Shown one piece after another: positions 25,492-34,499 of a DNA stretch of 64,000 bases. A model generated the notes under the pieces. That model searched no databases and had not been told where the DNA came from. It saw nothing but the letters and a program-made list of their open reading frames with translations. Origin of the DNA: Antarcticibacterium sp. 1MA-6-2 (lineage in GTDB: Bacteria; Bacteroidota; Bacteroidia; Flavobacteriales; Flavobacteriaceae); contig NZ_CP091036.1 in the NCBI RefSeq assembly GCF_021535135.1, positions 3,720,001-3,784,000 of the forward strand. The letters are read 5' to 3'. Each line of letters opens with the position of its first letter. Within the stretch, counting starts at the first letter, position 1. Both the position numbers and the translations under genes were made by a program.

Positions 25492-27112
25492 ATGATACCA
25501 TTAGATTTATACGATTGGATAGCAATAGGGCTATACTTTTTAATCCTTGCGGGGATCGTAGTTTGGGTAATAGCCAAAAAACAGGAGAATACAGAAGATT
25601 ATTTCCTCGCTTAGCCGAAATGTAGGCTGGTTTGTTGTAGGGGCATCAATATTTGCATCTAATATAGGTTCGGAACACGTGGTTGGGCTGGCAGGAGCAG
25701 GGGCAGGAGATAAACTCCCTATGTTAATTTATGAGATTCAGGCTTGGGTAGTACTTATTCTGGGATGGGTATTCCTGCCTTTTTATAAGCGAAGTGGGGT
25801 ATTCACTATGCCCGAATTTCTGGAAAAAAGGTTTGATGCGAGATCGAGATGGGTGCTCTCTATTTTTTCTATTATAGCTTATGTGCTTACTAAAATATCG
25901 GTGACTATATATGCAGGTGGAGTTGTAGTATCGGCTTTGCTGGGAATAGATTTTTGGACAGGGGCAATAGCGACCGTACTTTTAACGGGAATCTATACCG
26001 TTTTAGGAGGAATGAAGGCTGTTGTTTATACTGAGACCTTGCAGGCTATGATCCTTGTTCTTGGAGCTGGTGCCTTAACTTTTATAGGTCTTGATGCTGT
26101 TGGGGGATGGGAAAGCATGAAAGAAACTGTCTCACCGGAATATCTCAATATGTGGCGACCTGCCACTGATCCTGATTTTCCCTGGCCTTCTCTTTTAATA
26201 ACAAGTACAATTGTAGGGATTTGGTACTGGTGTACCGATCAATATATTGTACAACGAACTCTTACGGCAAGAAATATAAAAGAAGGAAGACGAGGTACTA
26301 TTTTTGGCGCTCTCCTAAAGTTACTTCCTGTATTCCTGTTCCTCATTCCCGGTATTATTGCTTTAACCCTTAAAATGAGAGGAGAATTACATTGGGATAG
26401 TCCAGATGAAGCATTTCCAGTTTTAATGAGTAATTTATTACCTTCAGGATTAAGAGGATTGGTTGCGGCGGGTCTTTTAGCTGCACTAATGAGCTCTCTG
26501 GCTTCAGTATTTAATTCCTGTTCTACACTCTTTACTGTAGATATTTATAAAAAATTAAAACCAAATACTCCGGAGAAAAAACTGGTAAGAACAGGACAAA
26601 TTGCCACCGTAATAATTGTTATCATTGGAATTCTATGGATACCCATTATGGCTAACATTTCGGGAGTACTTTATGAGTATCTGCAGTCTGTACAATCTTA
26701 TATTGCACCTCCTATAACGGCAGTTTTCCTACTGGGAATTTTCTACAAGAGGATCAATGGATTAGGTGCTTTTGTGACTCTTGTTGTTGGTCTTCTCGTT
26801 GGGGCAGCGAGAATTGTGCTGGAATTGATTAAAGATGATCTGGATCCAAATGGGGTGCTGTATGTTATTGGAAGTGCAAATTTCCTTTCTTTTGGAGCCT
26901 GGTTCTTCTTGTTTTGTGTAATTCTGGTAACAGTGGTTAGCTGGTTAAGCTCAGTTCCTACAGTAGAAAAAATAAGAAACCTTACCTTCCAAACCATTTC
27001 TGCAGAAGACAAGGTGGAGAACAGAGCCAGTTATAATTGGAAAGATATTGCATTTTCTGTACTTATTCTTGCTGCTGTTGCGTGGGTAATGATTATTTTT
27101 AACGGGCAATAA
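25492..27112 (+). CDS. Sodium:solute symporter (SSS family), probable arabinose transporter (frameshifted)
   Basis: Polytopic SGLT-like sodium/sugar symporter. ATG 25492 opens MIPLDLYDWIAIGLYFLILAG, then NTEDYFLA; after the break the other frame continues RNVGWFVVGASIFASNIGSEH with the canonical SSS motif Y-F-L-A-G-R. The shift is GCTTAGC 25609-25615, for which GCCGGC restores Ala-Gly. Further SSS features are GVFTMPEFLEKRFDARSRW, the GIYTVLGGMKAVVYTETLQ motif, YWCTDQYIVQRTL and LMSSLASVFNSCSTLFTVDIYKK. The total is about 539 residues and roughly 13-14 helices. Arabinose or arabino-oligosaccharide uptake is inferred from its place between galM and the pentose-phosphate genes. Confidence 0.9.
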
Positions 27113-27141
27113 TAAATTAATAAATTGTAAATTAAAATTAA

Positions 27142-27798
27142 ATGAAATTTTTTATAGACACGGCGAACCTTGATCAGATTAGGGAAGCTCAGGCTCTTGG
27201 AGTGCTGGATGGTGTAACTACCAATCCTTCATTAATGGCAAAGGAAGGTATTACAGGAAAAGAGAATATCTTACAGCACTACCTTCACATTTGTGATATC
27301 GTAGATGGCGATGTTTCTGCTGAAGTAGTTGCAACAGATTTTGACAATATTGTAAAAGAAGGAGAAGAGCTGGCGAAACTACATAAACAAATTGTGGTAA
27401 AAGTTCCGATGATAAAAGAGGGCATAAAAGCTATAAAATATTTTTCTGATAAAGGGATACGCACCAACTGTACGCTCGTATTTTCTGCAGGACAGGCACT
27501 ACTCGCTGCAAAGGCAGGAGCTACTTATGTTTCTCCTTTTATTGGAAGGCTGGATGATATTTCAACAGATGGTCTTGATCTTATAGCAGATATTAGACTT
27601 ATATATGATAATTACGGCTTTGAAACCGAAATACTGGCTGCCTCCGTAAGACATACCATGCACGTAATTAACTGTGCTAAACTTGGTGCCGATGTAATGA
27701 CAGGTCCTTTATCTTCCATTGAAGGTTTACTTAAGCATCCACTTACCGACAGCGGACTTGAAAAATTTCTGGAAGACGCTAAATCTTTTAAATTATAA
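27142..27798 (+). CDS. fsa: Transaldolase / fructose-6-phosphate aldolase-like (small TalC type)
   Basis: Intact 218-residue class I aldolase of the short transaldolase type. Motifs: [28 protein letters not shown], the Schiff-base Lys in [33 protein letters not shown] and [12 protein letters not shown]. It probably acts as transaldolase for pentose phosphates produced by AraA/B/D. True FSA activity cannot be excluded. Only 3 bp separate it from the transketolase N-subunit gene. Confidence 0.92.
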   Translation: MKFFIDTANLDQIREAQALGVLDGVTTNPSLMAKEGITGKENILQHYLHICDIVDGDVSAEVVATDFDNIVKEGEELAKLHKQIVVKVPMIKEGIKAIKYFSDKGIRTNCTLVFSAGQALLAAKAGATYVSPFIGRLDDISTDGLDLIADIRLIYDNYGFETEILAASVRHTMHVINCAKLGADVMTGPLSSIEGLLKHPLTDSGLEKFLEDAKSFKL

Positions 27799-27801
27799 AT
27801 C

Positions 27802-28645
27802 ATGAATATTCAACAATTAGAAGACTTTGCTACCCAGGTGCGAAGAGATATTTTAAGACAGGTACATAAGGTAAATTCTGGTCATCCAGGAGGTTCTTTG
27901 GGATGTACCGAATTTTTTACAGTGCTATACCAGGAAATCCTTAAACACGATCCTTCTTTTAATATGGACGGGAAAGGGGAGGACCTCTTTTTTCTTTCAA
28001 ACGGCCATATTTCACTAGGTCTTTTATAGTGTGCTCGCCAGGAGTGGTTACTTTCCTGTAGAAGAATTACACACCTTTCGATTAATTGATTCCCGTTTAC
28101 AGGGGCATCCTACCACACATGAAGGATTGCCAGGTGTAAGGGTTGCATCGGGTTCTTTGGGCCAGGGAATGTCTGTAGCTATTGGTGCAGCTTTGGGCAA
28201 AAAGCTCGACAATGATGACAGGACTGTTTACAGTCTCCATGGCGACGGGGAATTACAGGAAGGGCAAAACTGGGAGGCTATAATGTATGCAGCCGGAAAT
28301 AATGTAGATAATTTAATTTCTACCATTGACTTAAATGGGCAACAAATAGACGGCAGTACAGAAAATGTTTTGCCTTTAGGAAACCTCCGGGCAAAATTTG
28401 AAGCCTTCGGTTGGGAGGTTATGGAAATTGAAAATGGAAACAGCATTCAGGAAGTGGCAGATGGTCTAAAAGAAGCAAAATCGCGAACAGGTAAAGGAAA
28501 ACCTGTATGTATTCTTATGCATACAGAAATGGGTCACGGGGTAGATTTTATGATGTATACCCACGCCTGGCACGGGAAAGCTCCAAATGACGAACAACTT
28601 GAAAAAGCATTAGCCCAAAATCCAGAAACTTTAGGGGATTATTAG
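27802..28645 (+). CDS. Transketolase, N-terminal (thiamine diphosphate-binding) subunit (frameshifted)
   Basis: Half of a split transketolase. VNSGHPGGSLGCTEFFTVLY and LSNGHIS are the N-terminal motifs, then LGQGMSVAIGAALGKKL and the ThDP motif LHGDGELQEGQNWEA to TIDLNGQQIDG. The frame shifts at ACTAGGT 28014-28020, where H-I-S-P-V-F-Y-S would read ACCGGT. The restored length is about 281 residues, as expected for an N-subunit. It pairs with the C-subunit gene 59 bp downstream and moves two-carbon units among pentose phosphates from arabinose. Confidence 0.93.
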
Positions 28646-28704
28646 ATCTTAAAGCAAAGAGGAGATTGTAGATAAAGTAAATGCCATAATGATATTAAAA
28701 TAAA

Positions 28705-29666
28705 ATGAAAAAATATACATATACAGAAACGAATGATACCAGAAGCGGATTTGGCGACGGTCTTACTGAACTGGGAAGGAACAACCCTAATGTGGTTGCT
28801 CTTTGTGCCGATTTGATAGGATCTCTAAAAATGCAGGATTTTATAGATGAAAACCCAAATCGCTTTTTTCAGGTAGGAATTGCTGAAGCAAATATGATGG
28901 GTATTGCCGCAGGTTTGAGCATTAGCGGAAAAATTCCTTTCACTAAGTACATTTGCAAATTTTTCCACAGGGAGAGTTTATGACCAGATCCGTCAGTCTA
29001 TTGCTTACTCTGGAAAGAATGTAAAGATTTGCGCTTCTCACGCAGGACTTACTCTAGGGGAAGACGGTGCTACCCATCAAATCCTGGAAGATATTGGATT
29101 GATGAAGATGCTACCGGGGATGGTAGTTATCAATCCTTGTGATTACAATCAAACAAAAGCAGCGACCATTGCCATTGCTGATTATGACGGGCTAAGTATA
29201 CTTAAGATTTGGCCGTCCTAAAGTTCCTGTTTTTACAGATCCCGATCAAAAATTTGAAGTGGGAAAGGCAGTTATGTTCAATGAAGGTAGTGACGTAACA
29301 ATTATAGCTACAGGACATTTAGTTTGGGAAGCAATACAGGCTGCGGAAAAACTTGAAGAAAAAGGAATTTCAGCGGAAGTTATTAATATCCACACTATTA
29401 AACCATTAGACGAAGAGGCGATCCTTAAATCGGTTAAAAAAACAGGTTGTGTGGTAACAGCAGAAGAACATAATTATTTAGGAGGCCTTGGAGAAAGTGT
29501 CGCTGGTTTTCTGTCCAGAAGTTTACCTACTCCCCAGGAATTCATAGCAACTCAGGACACCTTTGGGGAAAGCGGAATCCCTGAAAAGTTAATGGAAAAG
29601 TACGGGCTCAACAGTGATGCAATTATAAAGGCAGCAGAAAAAGTGTTAAAGAGAAAGGCAAAATAG
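28705..29666 (+). CDS. Transketolase, C-terminal (pyrimidine-binding) subunit (frameshifted twice)
   Basis: Partner of the preceding gene. [51 protein letters not shown] (catalytic Glu), [19 protein letters not shown] and [20 protein letters not shown] are the transketolase C motifs. Breaks are at ACTAAGT 28942-28948 (P-F-T-G-T-F expected, ACCGGT) and GCTAAGT 29191-29197 (D-G-P-V-Y-L-R-F expected, GCCGGT). Each correction restores the conserved text exactly. The restored length is about 320 residues. It is the last gene of the arabinose operon and is followed by a perfect hairpin. Confidence 0.93.
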
Positions 29667-29692
29667 ATCAAAATTTTTCCTGAATAATGTTT

Positions 29693-29741
29693 AAAATAGT
29701 TTCAGAAAATACTTCGAATACTTGTTTTCTGAAACTATTTT
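29693..29741 (+). terminator. Perfect 17-bp inverted repeat at the operon end
   Basis: Arm 29693-29709 (AAAATAGTTTCAGAAAA) is exactly complementary to 29725-29741 with a 15-nt loop. It lies 27 bp after the transketolase stop. The AT-rich ends give an A-run before and a T-run in the distal arm, so termination is plausible. A protein-binding palindrome is the alternative. Confidence 0.55.
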
Positions 29742-30126
29742 GAAATTTTTACCTGGTCCCATAAATTTTAGAAAATTAGGGAAGGTTTAGAAATAATGTG
29801 GATAAAAATTTAAGACACTTAGAGTAATTCAGCTTGCTCAGAAGGTAGAGTATTTCCGAATTTATTATTCAACAAGTTGTCACTAGACAAGGTTTTTTGC
29901 TAATAAAATTCTTTGCGGGAAAGATTACGAAGAACGAATAGGAGATAAATGGAAATCTTATTACAGGTTTAATCTAAGGTTAATTAAGGTCAGAATAATT
30001 GATTAATTCACCCATACCATGTTCTGCATCTTTTGCAGGAACTATTTTAAAAGTTTACTGAACAAAAAAAAACTCGTTTAATAAATTGTAACATTTACCC
30101 CAATATATCTTTTAATTAAATTTGAT
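29742..30126. other. Non-coding gap upstream of the DUF1080 gene
   Basis: No open frame with recognisable similarity on either strand. It is AT-rich and presumably carries the promoter for the gene at 30127; no clean TTTG-N19-TAnnTTTG match was found. A stretch at 29828-29862 looks vaguely like a tRNA D-arm but has no other tRNA parts. Confidence 0.5.
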
Positions 30127-30882
30127 ATGAGAAAAATGATTTCCGGAGTTTTTATAAGCTGCTCCTTCTTTTTAATGAGTCACGATATCAAGGCTCAAAA
30201 AACAGAACTTCCACCCGAAGCAACAGAATTTTATAAACCTGTACCCCCGGTCATTTCTTCGGGTAAATCTACAACTACACCTCCTGGTGATGCTATTGTT
30301 CTTTTTGATGGAACAAATCTCTCTTCCTGGGAAGGTGAGAGAGAAGGTGCTGAGGCTAAGTGGATTGTAGAACAAGGAAATATGACCGTAAATCCTGGAA
30401 CAGGAGGAATAAAAACGAAACAGGGTTTTGGTGACATTCAACTCCACCTGGAATGGCGTTCTCCCTCTCAAATTAAGGGAGAAGGACAGGGAAGAGGAAA
30501 TAGTGGAGTTTTTATTATGGGAAAATACGAGTTGCAAATCCTGGATTCATATGAGAACAACACTTACACTAATGGACAGGCCGGGAGTATTTATAAACAA
30601 TCTCCTCCTCTTGTTAATGCGACCAATCCACCCGGGGAATGGAACACTTATGATGTAATTTTTACTGCTCCCAGGTTTAATGACAAAGGAATGCTTGTAA
30701 CACCTGCGAGAATAACTGTCTTACACAACGGTGTTTTGGTTCAGAATAATTTTGAATTACGCGGTCCTACAGAATATATAGGAATTCCTAATTATACAGC
30801 ACACGAGGATAAATTGCCTATTCATCTTCAGGATCATGGTAACCCGGTTAGTTTCCGGAATATCTGGGTGAGGGAACTTTAA
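30127..30882 (+). CDS. DUF1080 protein (3-keto-disaccharide hydrolase / GH16-like fold), secreted
   Basis: Intact 251-residue secreted protein; the signal ends near DIKAQK. The DUF1080 pattern is clear: AIVLFDGTNLSSWEG, AKWIVEQGNMTVNPGTGGIKTKQGFGDIQLHLEWRSP, RGNSGVFIMGKYELQILDSY, and the ending PIHLQDHGNPVSFRNIWVREL. Family members cleave 3-keto-glycosides or bind sugars in a concanavalin-like sandwich. A Gfo/Idh dehydrogenase, an MFS transporter and a ThuA-containing protein nearby fit a 3-keto-glycoside route; the specific substrate is unknown. Confidence 0.88.
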   Translation: MRKMISGVFISCSFFLMSHDIKAQKTELPPEATEFYKPVPPVISSGKSTTTPPGDAIVLFDGTNLSSWEGEREGAEAKWIVEQGNMTVNPGTGGIKTKQGFGDIQLHLEWRSPSQIKGEGQGRGNSGVFIMGKYELQILDSYENNTYTNGQAGSIYKQSPPLVNATNPPGEWNTYDVIFTAPRFNDKGMLVTPARITVLHNGVLVQNNFELRGPTEYIGIPNYTAHEDKLPIHLQDHGNPVSFRNIWVREL

Positions 30883-31014
30883 AAGTATAATCTATTATTC
30901 ATGATTTAAAAGCTGCAATCTGGAGGTTGTTTTTGCGTCCCTGGTTGTAAGTAACTTCAAACTGAAAAGGCATGAAAATAAAATATTTTTTAAAATTAAA
31001 ATAATCCCCCTGGT

Positions 31015-31383
31015 ATGTTGTTTATTATTTTAAATGCCCTCTTTTGTATAGCCTTTGCAGGGTTTGCATATGTGAATTTAAATGACAGAGACTCTTTCCT
31101 TTGGGTACCAATTTATTTAATTGCATCAATAGCCTGTGGACTGGCAATGTTTGAAATGTATTTTCCTGTATTTTATCTTGTCGTCATAAGTTTTTATTTA
31201 GGTTATGCAATAAAATTGTTTTTTGAAAAAGATGGAGTGCTTGACTGGATAACGAAGTATAAACAAGAAAGTATTGTTCAAAGCATGCAGGCCACAAAAC
31301 CACATATTGAGAAGGCACGGGAATTTTTTGGCTTATTAATTATTAGTGCTGCCCTGGCTATAAATTACTTTATAGCTATTTAA
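31015..31383 (+). CDS. Small membrane protein, TMEM220-like
   Basis: 122 residues with four hydrophobic segments (about 3-22, 30-47, 51-67, 103-121). The pattern FAYVNLNDRDSFLWVPIYLIASIACGL resembles the bacterial TMEM220 helix family (YxQxNDPDPxLWVPIY). Function is unknown for the family. It stands alone between the DUF1080 gene and the MFS gene, on the same strand. Confidence 0.65.
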   Translation: MLFIILNALFCIAFAGFAYVNLNDRDSFLWVPIYLIASIACGLAMFEMYFPVFYLVVISFYLGYAIKLFFEKDGVLDWITKYKQESIVQSMQATKPHIEKAREFFGLLIISAALAINYFIAI

Positions 31384-31510
31384 AAAGAGTATACATAGAA
31401 ATTTCACTGAGTATTTTTTTAATGACCACCAGGTTTATTTAAGTTCTGTTTTTTTACTTCTAGTTTCCTGGATTGGAAATATTTTCTTCTAATCATCTAA
31501 ACCGAAATTC

Positions 31511-32742
31511 ATGAATGAGACCATTAACAAAAACGCTTTATTTTATGGGAGTTGCTTTGCACTCATAACCACTGCATTTTCTTTTTCCATAAGAGCAGGA
31601 ATACTTCCTCAATTAGGTAATGAGTTTGGACTTTCCGCTGAACAGTTAGGATTTATTAATTCCATGTGGTTCCTTGGAATGCCTATTTCTATGATCATAG
31701 GAGGATTGGTTTATCATTCATTCGGCCCCAGGAATATAATGATAGTGGCTTTTGTAACGCATACTCTCGGAATTATTTTGACCATTTATGCAGGAGGGTA
31801 TACAGGCTTACTTCTATCTACGCTTTTAATTGGATTTGGGAATGGATGTACTGAGGCTGCGTGTAACCCGATGATTGCAGATATGTATACCGGGGTAAGA
31901 ATGAATAAGATGTTGAATAGATTCCATATGTGGTTTCCGGGCGGAATCTTCTTAGGTGCCTTAATTTCTAAATTCATGACAGATTCAGGTCTTTCCTGGC
32001 AGGTGCAAATGTGGATCATTATGGTGCCAACTATAATTTACGCTGTAATGTTTTTGGAAAAACTTTTCCTCGTCCAAAAGTGGAAGGAGCAACTTCTCTT
32101 GCTCAAAACTTTAAGGCCATGTTAAGTCCTCTTTATATTTTTCTGTTTGTATGTATGGCCCTTACAGCAATTTCAGAGTTTGGTCCCAACCAGTGGGTGA
32201 CAATAATCCTGAGTAGCAGCGGTGCAGAACCTATGATCATATTAGCACTTACTACTGGGCTTATGGCAGTTGCGAGATATTTTGGGGGACCTGTGGTAGG
32301 AAAAATGGGCCAAACAGGAGTTTTACTAATCTCTGCAATTTTAGCTACAATTGGAATTTATATGTTTAGTACAGTTACCGGACCTATGGCTTATGTGGCG
32401 GCTGTAATATTTGCCATAGGGATAAGTTATTTTTGGCCTGTAATGGTAGGTGCTGTCGCACAAAGGGTACCATTGAGCAGTGCCTTGGGAATGTCTGTTA
32501 TTGGTGGTGTGGGAATGTTCTCTACTGCTATTTTTCAACCTATAATTGGAAGCTGGATTGATAACGCAATGGAAGATAATCGGGCCGCGGGCCTTGCAGG
32601 AGACGCATTGGAGCTGGCTGCAGGTCAGGATACTCTCGAAAAAATGATAGCCTTTCCAGCTATTTTGATCGTCTTATTTACAATTCTATTTTTCTGGCAA
32701 AAAAACACAAAACAAGAAACAGTAGTAGGCGCTAATCACTAA
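31511..32742 (+). CDS. MFS sugar transporter (frameshifted)
   Basis: Twelve-helix major facilitator. The N-half has GSCFALITTAFSFSIRAGILPQLGNEFGLSAEQLGFINSMW, GPRNIMIVAFVTHTLG and GFGNGCTEAACNPMIADMY; the C-half has FGPNQWVTIILSSSGAEPMIILALTTGLMAVARYFGGP and VPLSSALGMSVIGGVGMFS. The break near 32052 is a lost T in a T-run (M-F-F-G-K-T-F-P-R-P expected), not the motif seen at most other breaks. The restored length is about 410 residues. The substrate is unknown; the neighbourhood suggests a sugar or keto-sugar. Confidence 0.88.
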
Positions 32743-32771
32743 AGATAGTTGCCTTTAAAAAGGGTTGTTAA

Positions 32772-32816
32772 AAAAAAGCGATCAAGCTAGGTAAAGTTTG
32801 GCTTGATCGCTTTTTT
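32772..32816. terminator. Bidirectional Rho-independent terminator
   Basis: A 16-bp perfect stem (32772-32787 AAAAAAGCGATCAAGC with 32801-32816 GCTTGATCGCTTTTTT) and a 13-nt loop, with T-runs in both directions. It lies between the MFS stop (+) and the convergent dehydrogenase gene (-). Confidence 0.92.
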
Positions 32817-32958
32817 ATTTAACGCTAATAGCTAACTGTTTGGAGGTGCTTCTCCTGTTCTTTGGAGAAATTAAGATTTTTCGGAATTATAAAAATCTCC
32901 GGTTCAAAATATTCCAACCTCCGGGGTTAGTGGCCAGGGTGATGACTTATAAATATTT

Positions 32959-34101
32959 TTACTCATCAATTTCTACCCAAACATTGCCATTCTTATGGGA
33001 TTCTACCGTTTTTTCAATAAAGTTCATTCCCCGAATGCCGTCTCGCATTGTTGGAAATTCGGCTGGATCGTAATCTTCATTTTTAATTGCTTTAGCAACC
33101 CCTTTGTAGATATTTCCCATAGAATCAAAAATTCCTTCAGGATGTCCAGGAGGGAGTTTAGTTCCTTCAAGTGAAAGTTTACTGTTATACGAGTGCCCCG
33201 GCTTCAATACCTGTATTGGTTGCCCATCTACCATGTGGTAGAGGTAGTTTGGATTTTCCTGTTCCCATTTCAGGCCTCCTTTTTCTCCATATACACTTAT
33301 CGAAAGATTATTCTCCTCACCTAGGTTGCAATTTGGCTGGATCTAATGATGCCTTTCACATAATCTGAGAATCGGATTAAAATGGTTCCGTCTATATCAA
33401 GTTTATTATCCTCATAAAGATAGTTTAGGTCTGCCAGAATTTCTTTTACCTGAAGACCACTAACAAATTCTACCATATTAAAAGCGTGGGTCCCGATATC
33501 TCCCACACAACTACTTATACCTGCTTTCTTTGGATCTAGGCGCCAAACTGTGGAACGTTTTTCCTGATCATGAACTATTTCATTAATCCAGCCCTGATAG
33601 TATTGTGCATCTATTTTATGAATTTTCCCTATTTCTCCTGCGGCAATTAACTTTCTCATTTGCCTTACCATTGGATAATCCAGTATAGGTATAGGTAACG
33701 GCAAAAATAGCTTTTGAATTTTGAAGAGTCTGTTCTAATATTTTTGCTTCTTTATAAGTGGTAGTAAGAGGTTTTTCACAAATCACGTGAAAACCATTCT
33801 CCAGCAGTTTTTTGGCCATAGGAAAATGGAGAAAGTTGGGAGTTAAGACTGAGATTACCTGAATTCTTTCCTCTTGCGGTAGTTTTGCTTCTTCTTCAAT
33901 AAGGGAATCGATATCTTTATAAACCCTATCTGTTCTTAATCCTATTTCTTTGGCAAAAGCAATACTTTCACTTAGTTCAGGGTTGAAAACGCCACCTACT
34001 AATTCGTAACGATCGAACATTGCAGAAGCTACGCGATGAAGAACCCCGATAAGGGAATCACCACCACCACCAACTATTCCTAATTTGATTTTAACACCCA
34101 T
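32959..34101 (-). CDS. Gfo/Idh/MocA family NAD(P)-dependent oxidoreductase (frameshifted)
   Basis: Cytoplasmic sugar dehydrogenase. The N-terminal Rossmann motif is KLGIVGGGGDSLIGVLHR, then ISVLTPNFLHFPMAKKLLENGFHVICEKPLTTT with the family EKP signature, IDAQYYQGWI, and the C-terminal domain with GDIGTHAFNMVEFVSG. Breaks are at 33672-33684 (T-Y-T-G-Y-P-M-V expected) and ACCTAGGT 33319-33326 (I-A-T-G-E-E-N-N expected, ACCGGT). The restored length is about 380 residues. Members often oxidise glucosides at C3, which fits the nearby DUF1080 and ThuA genes. It points away from the ThuA gene, from which it is divergent. Confidence 0.9.
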
Positions 34102-34378
34102 TTTTTTCTTGTTTTATATTTTTTTGAATTACAATAATCGGTGACAATTTAATAAACCTAATGCACATTCATTAATTTGAACCAGTAAAAATATTAATTA
34201 TTATTAAGATCGTTTAAAGCTGAAAAATGGAAAAATATTTAAAGTTTCAAAAAAAAATAATAATAACCATCTTAAGTAGAAAAAGAGAATTAAGGAGGAT
34301 TTTACCCTTTAAATTAGTTTAAAAATGAGAGATCTTGTCTAATTAAACTTCAGAAATAATATTTGTAACAAAATGTTT

Positions 34379-34410
34379 TTGCAAAAATTGCATATATCAT
34401 TGCAAAAATT
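34379..34410. promoter_or_regulatory. Paired direct repeats in a divergent promoter region, candidate operator
   Basis: TTGCAAAAATT occurs at 34379-34389 and 34400-34410, start to start 21 bp apart, two helical turns. The first copy overlaps a perfect palindrome TTTTTGCAAAAA (34376-34387). It lies between the divergent dehydrogenase and ThuA genes. The rest of 34102-34375 is AT-rich with no gene seen. Confidence 0.35.
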
Positions 34411-34435
34411 TTTATTATTGTCATATATACTATAA

Positions 34436-34457
34436 CCCCCCCCCCCCCCCCCCCCCC
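34436..34457. repeat. Homopolymer tract of 22 consecutive C
   Basis: Twenty-two C in a row in otherwise AT-rich DNA, 43 bp before the start codon of the ThuA gene and directly after a TATATACTATAA stretch that could be its promoter. No other mononucleotide run of comparable length is present in the window. Confidence 0.9.
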
Positions 34458-34499
34458 ACCTTAGGTATAATTTTTCAGGATAAAATATTTGCGAATAAG

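Noticed and set aside
29828..29862. tRNA gene or fragment (sequence resembling a D-arm)
   Set aside because: No acceptor stem, anticodon arm or T-arm (no GGTTCGAAT) could be found around it.
29667..30126. Remnant gene in the gap before the DUF1080 gene
   Set aside because: No frame gives recognisable protein and stops are dense in all frames.
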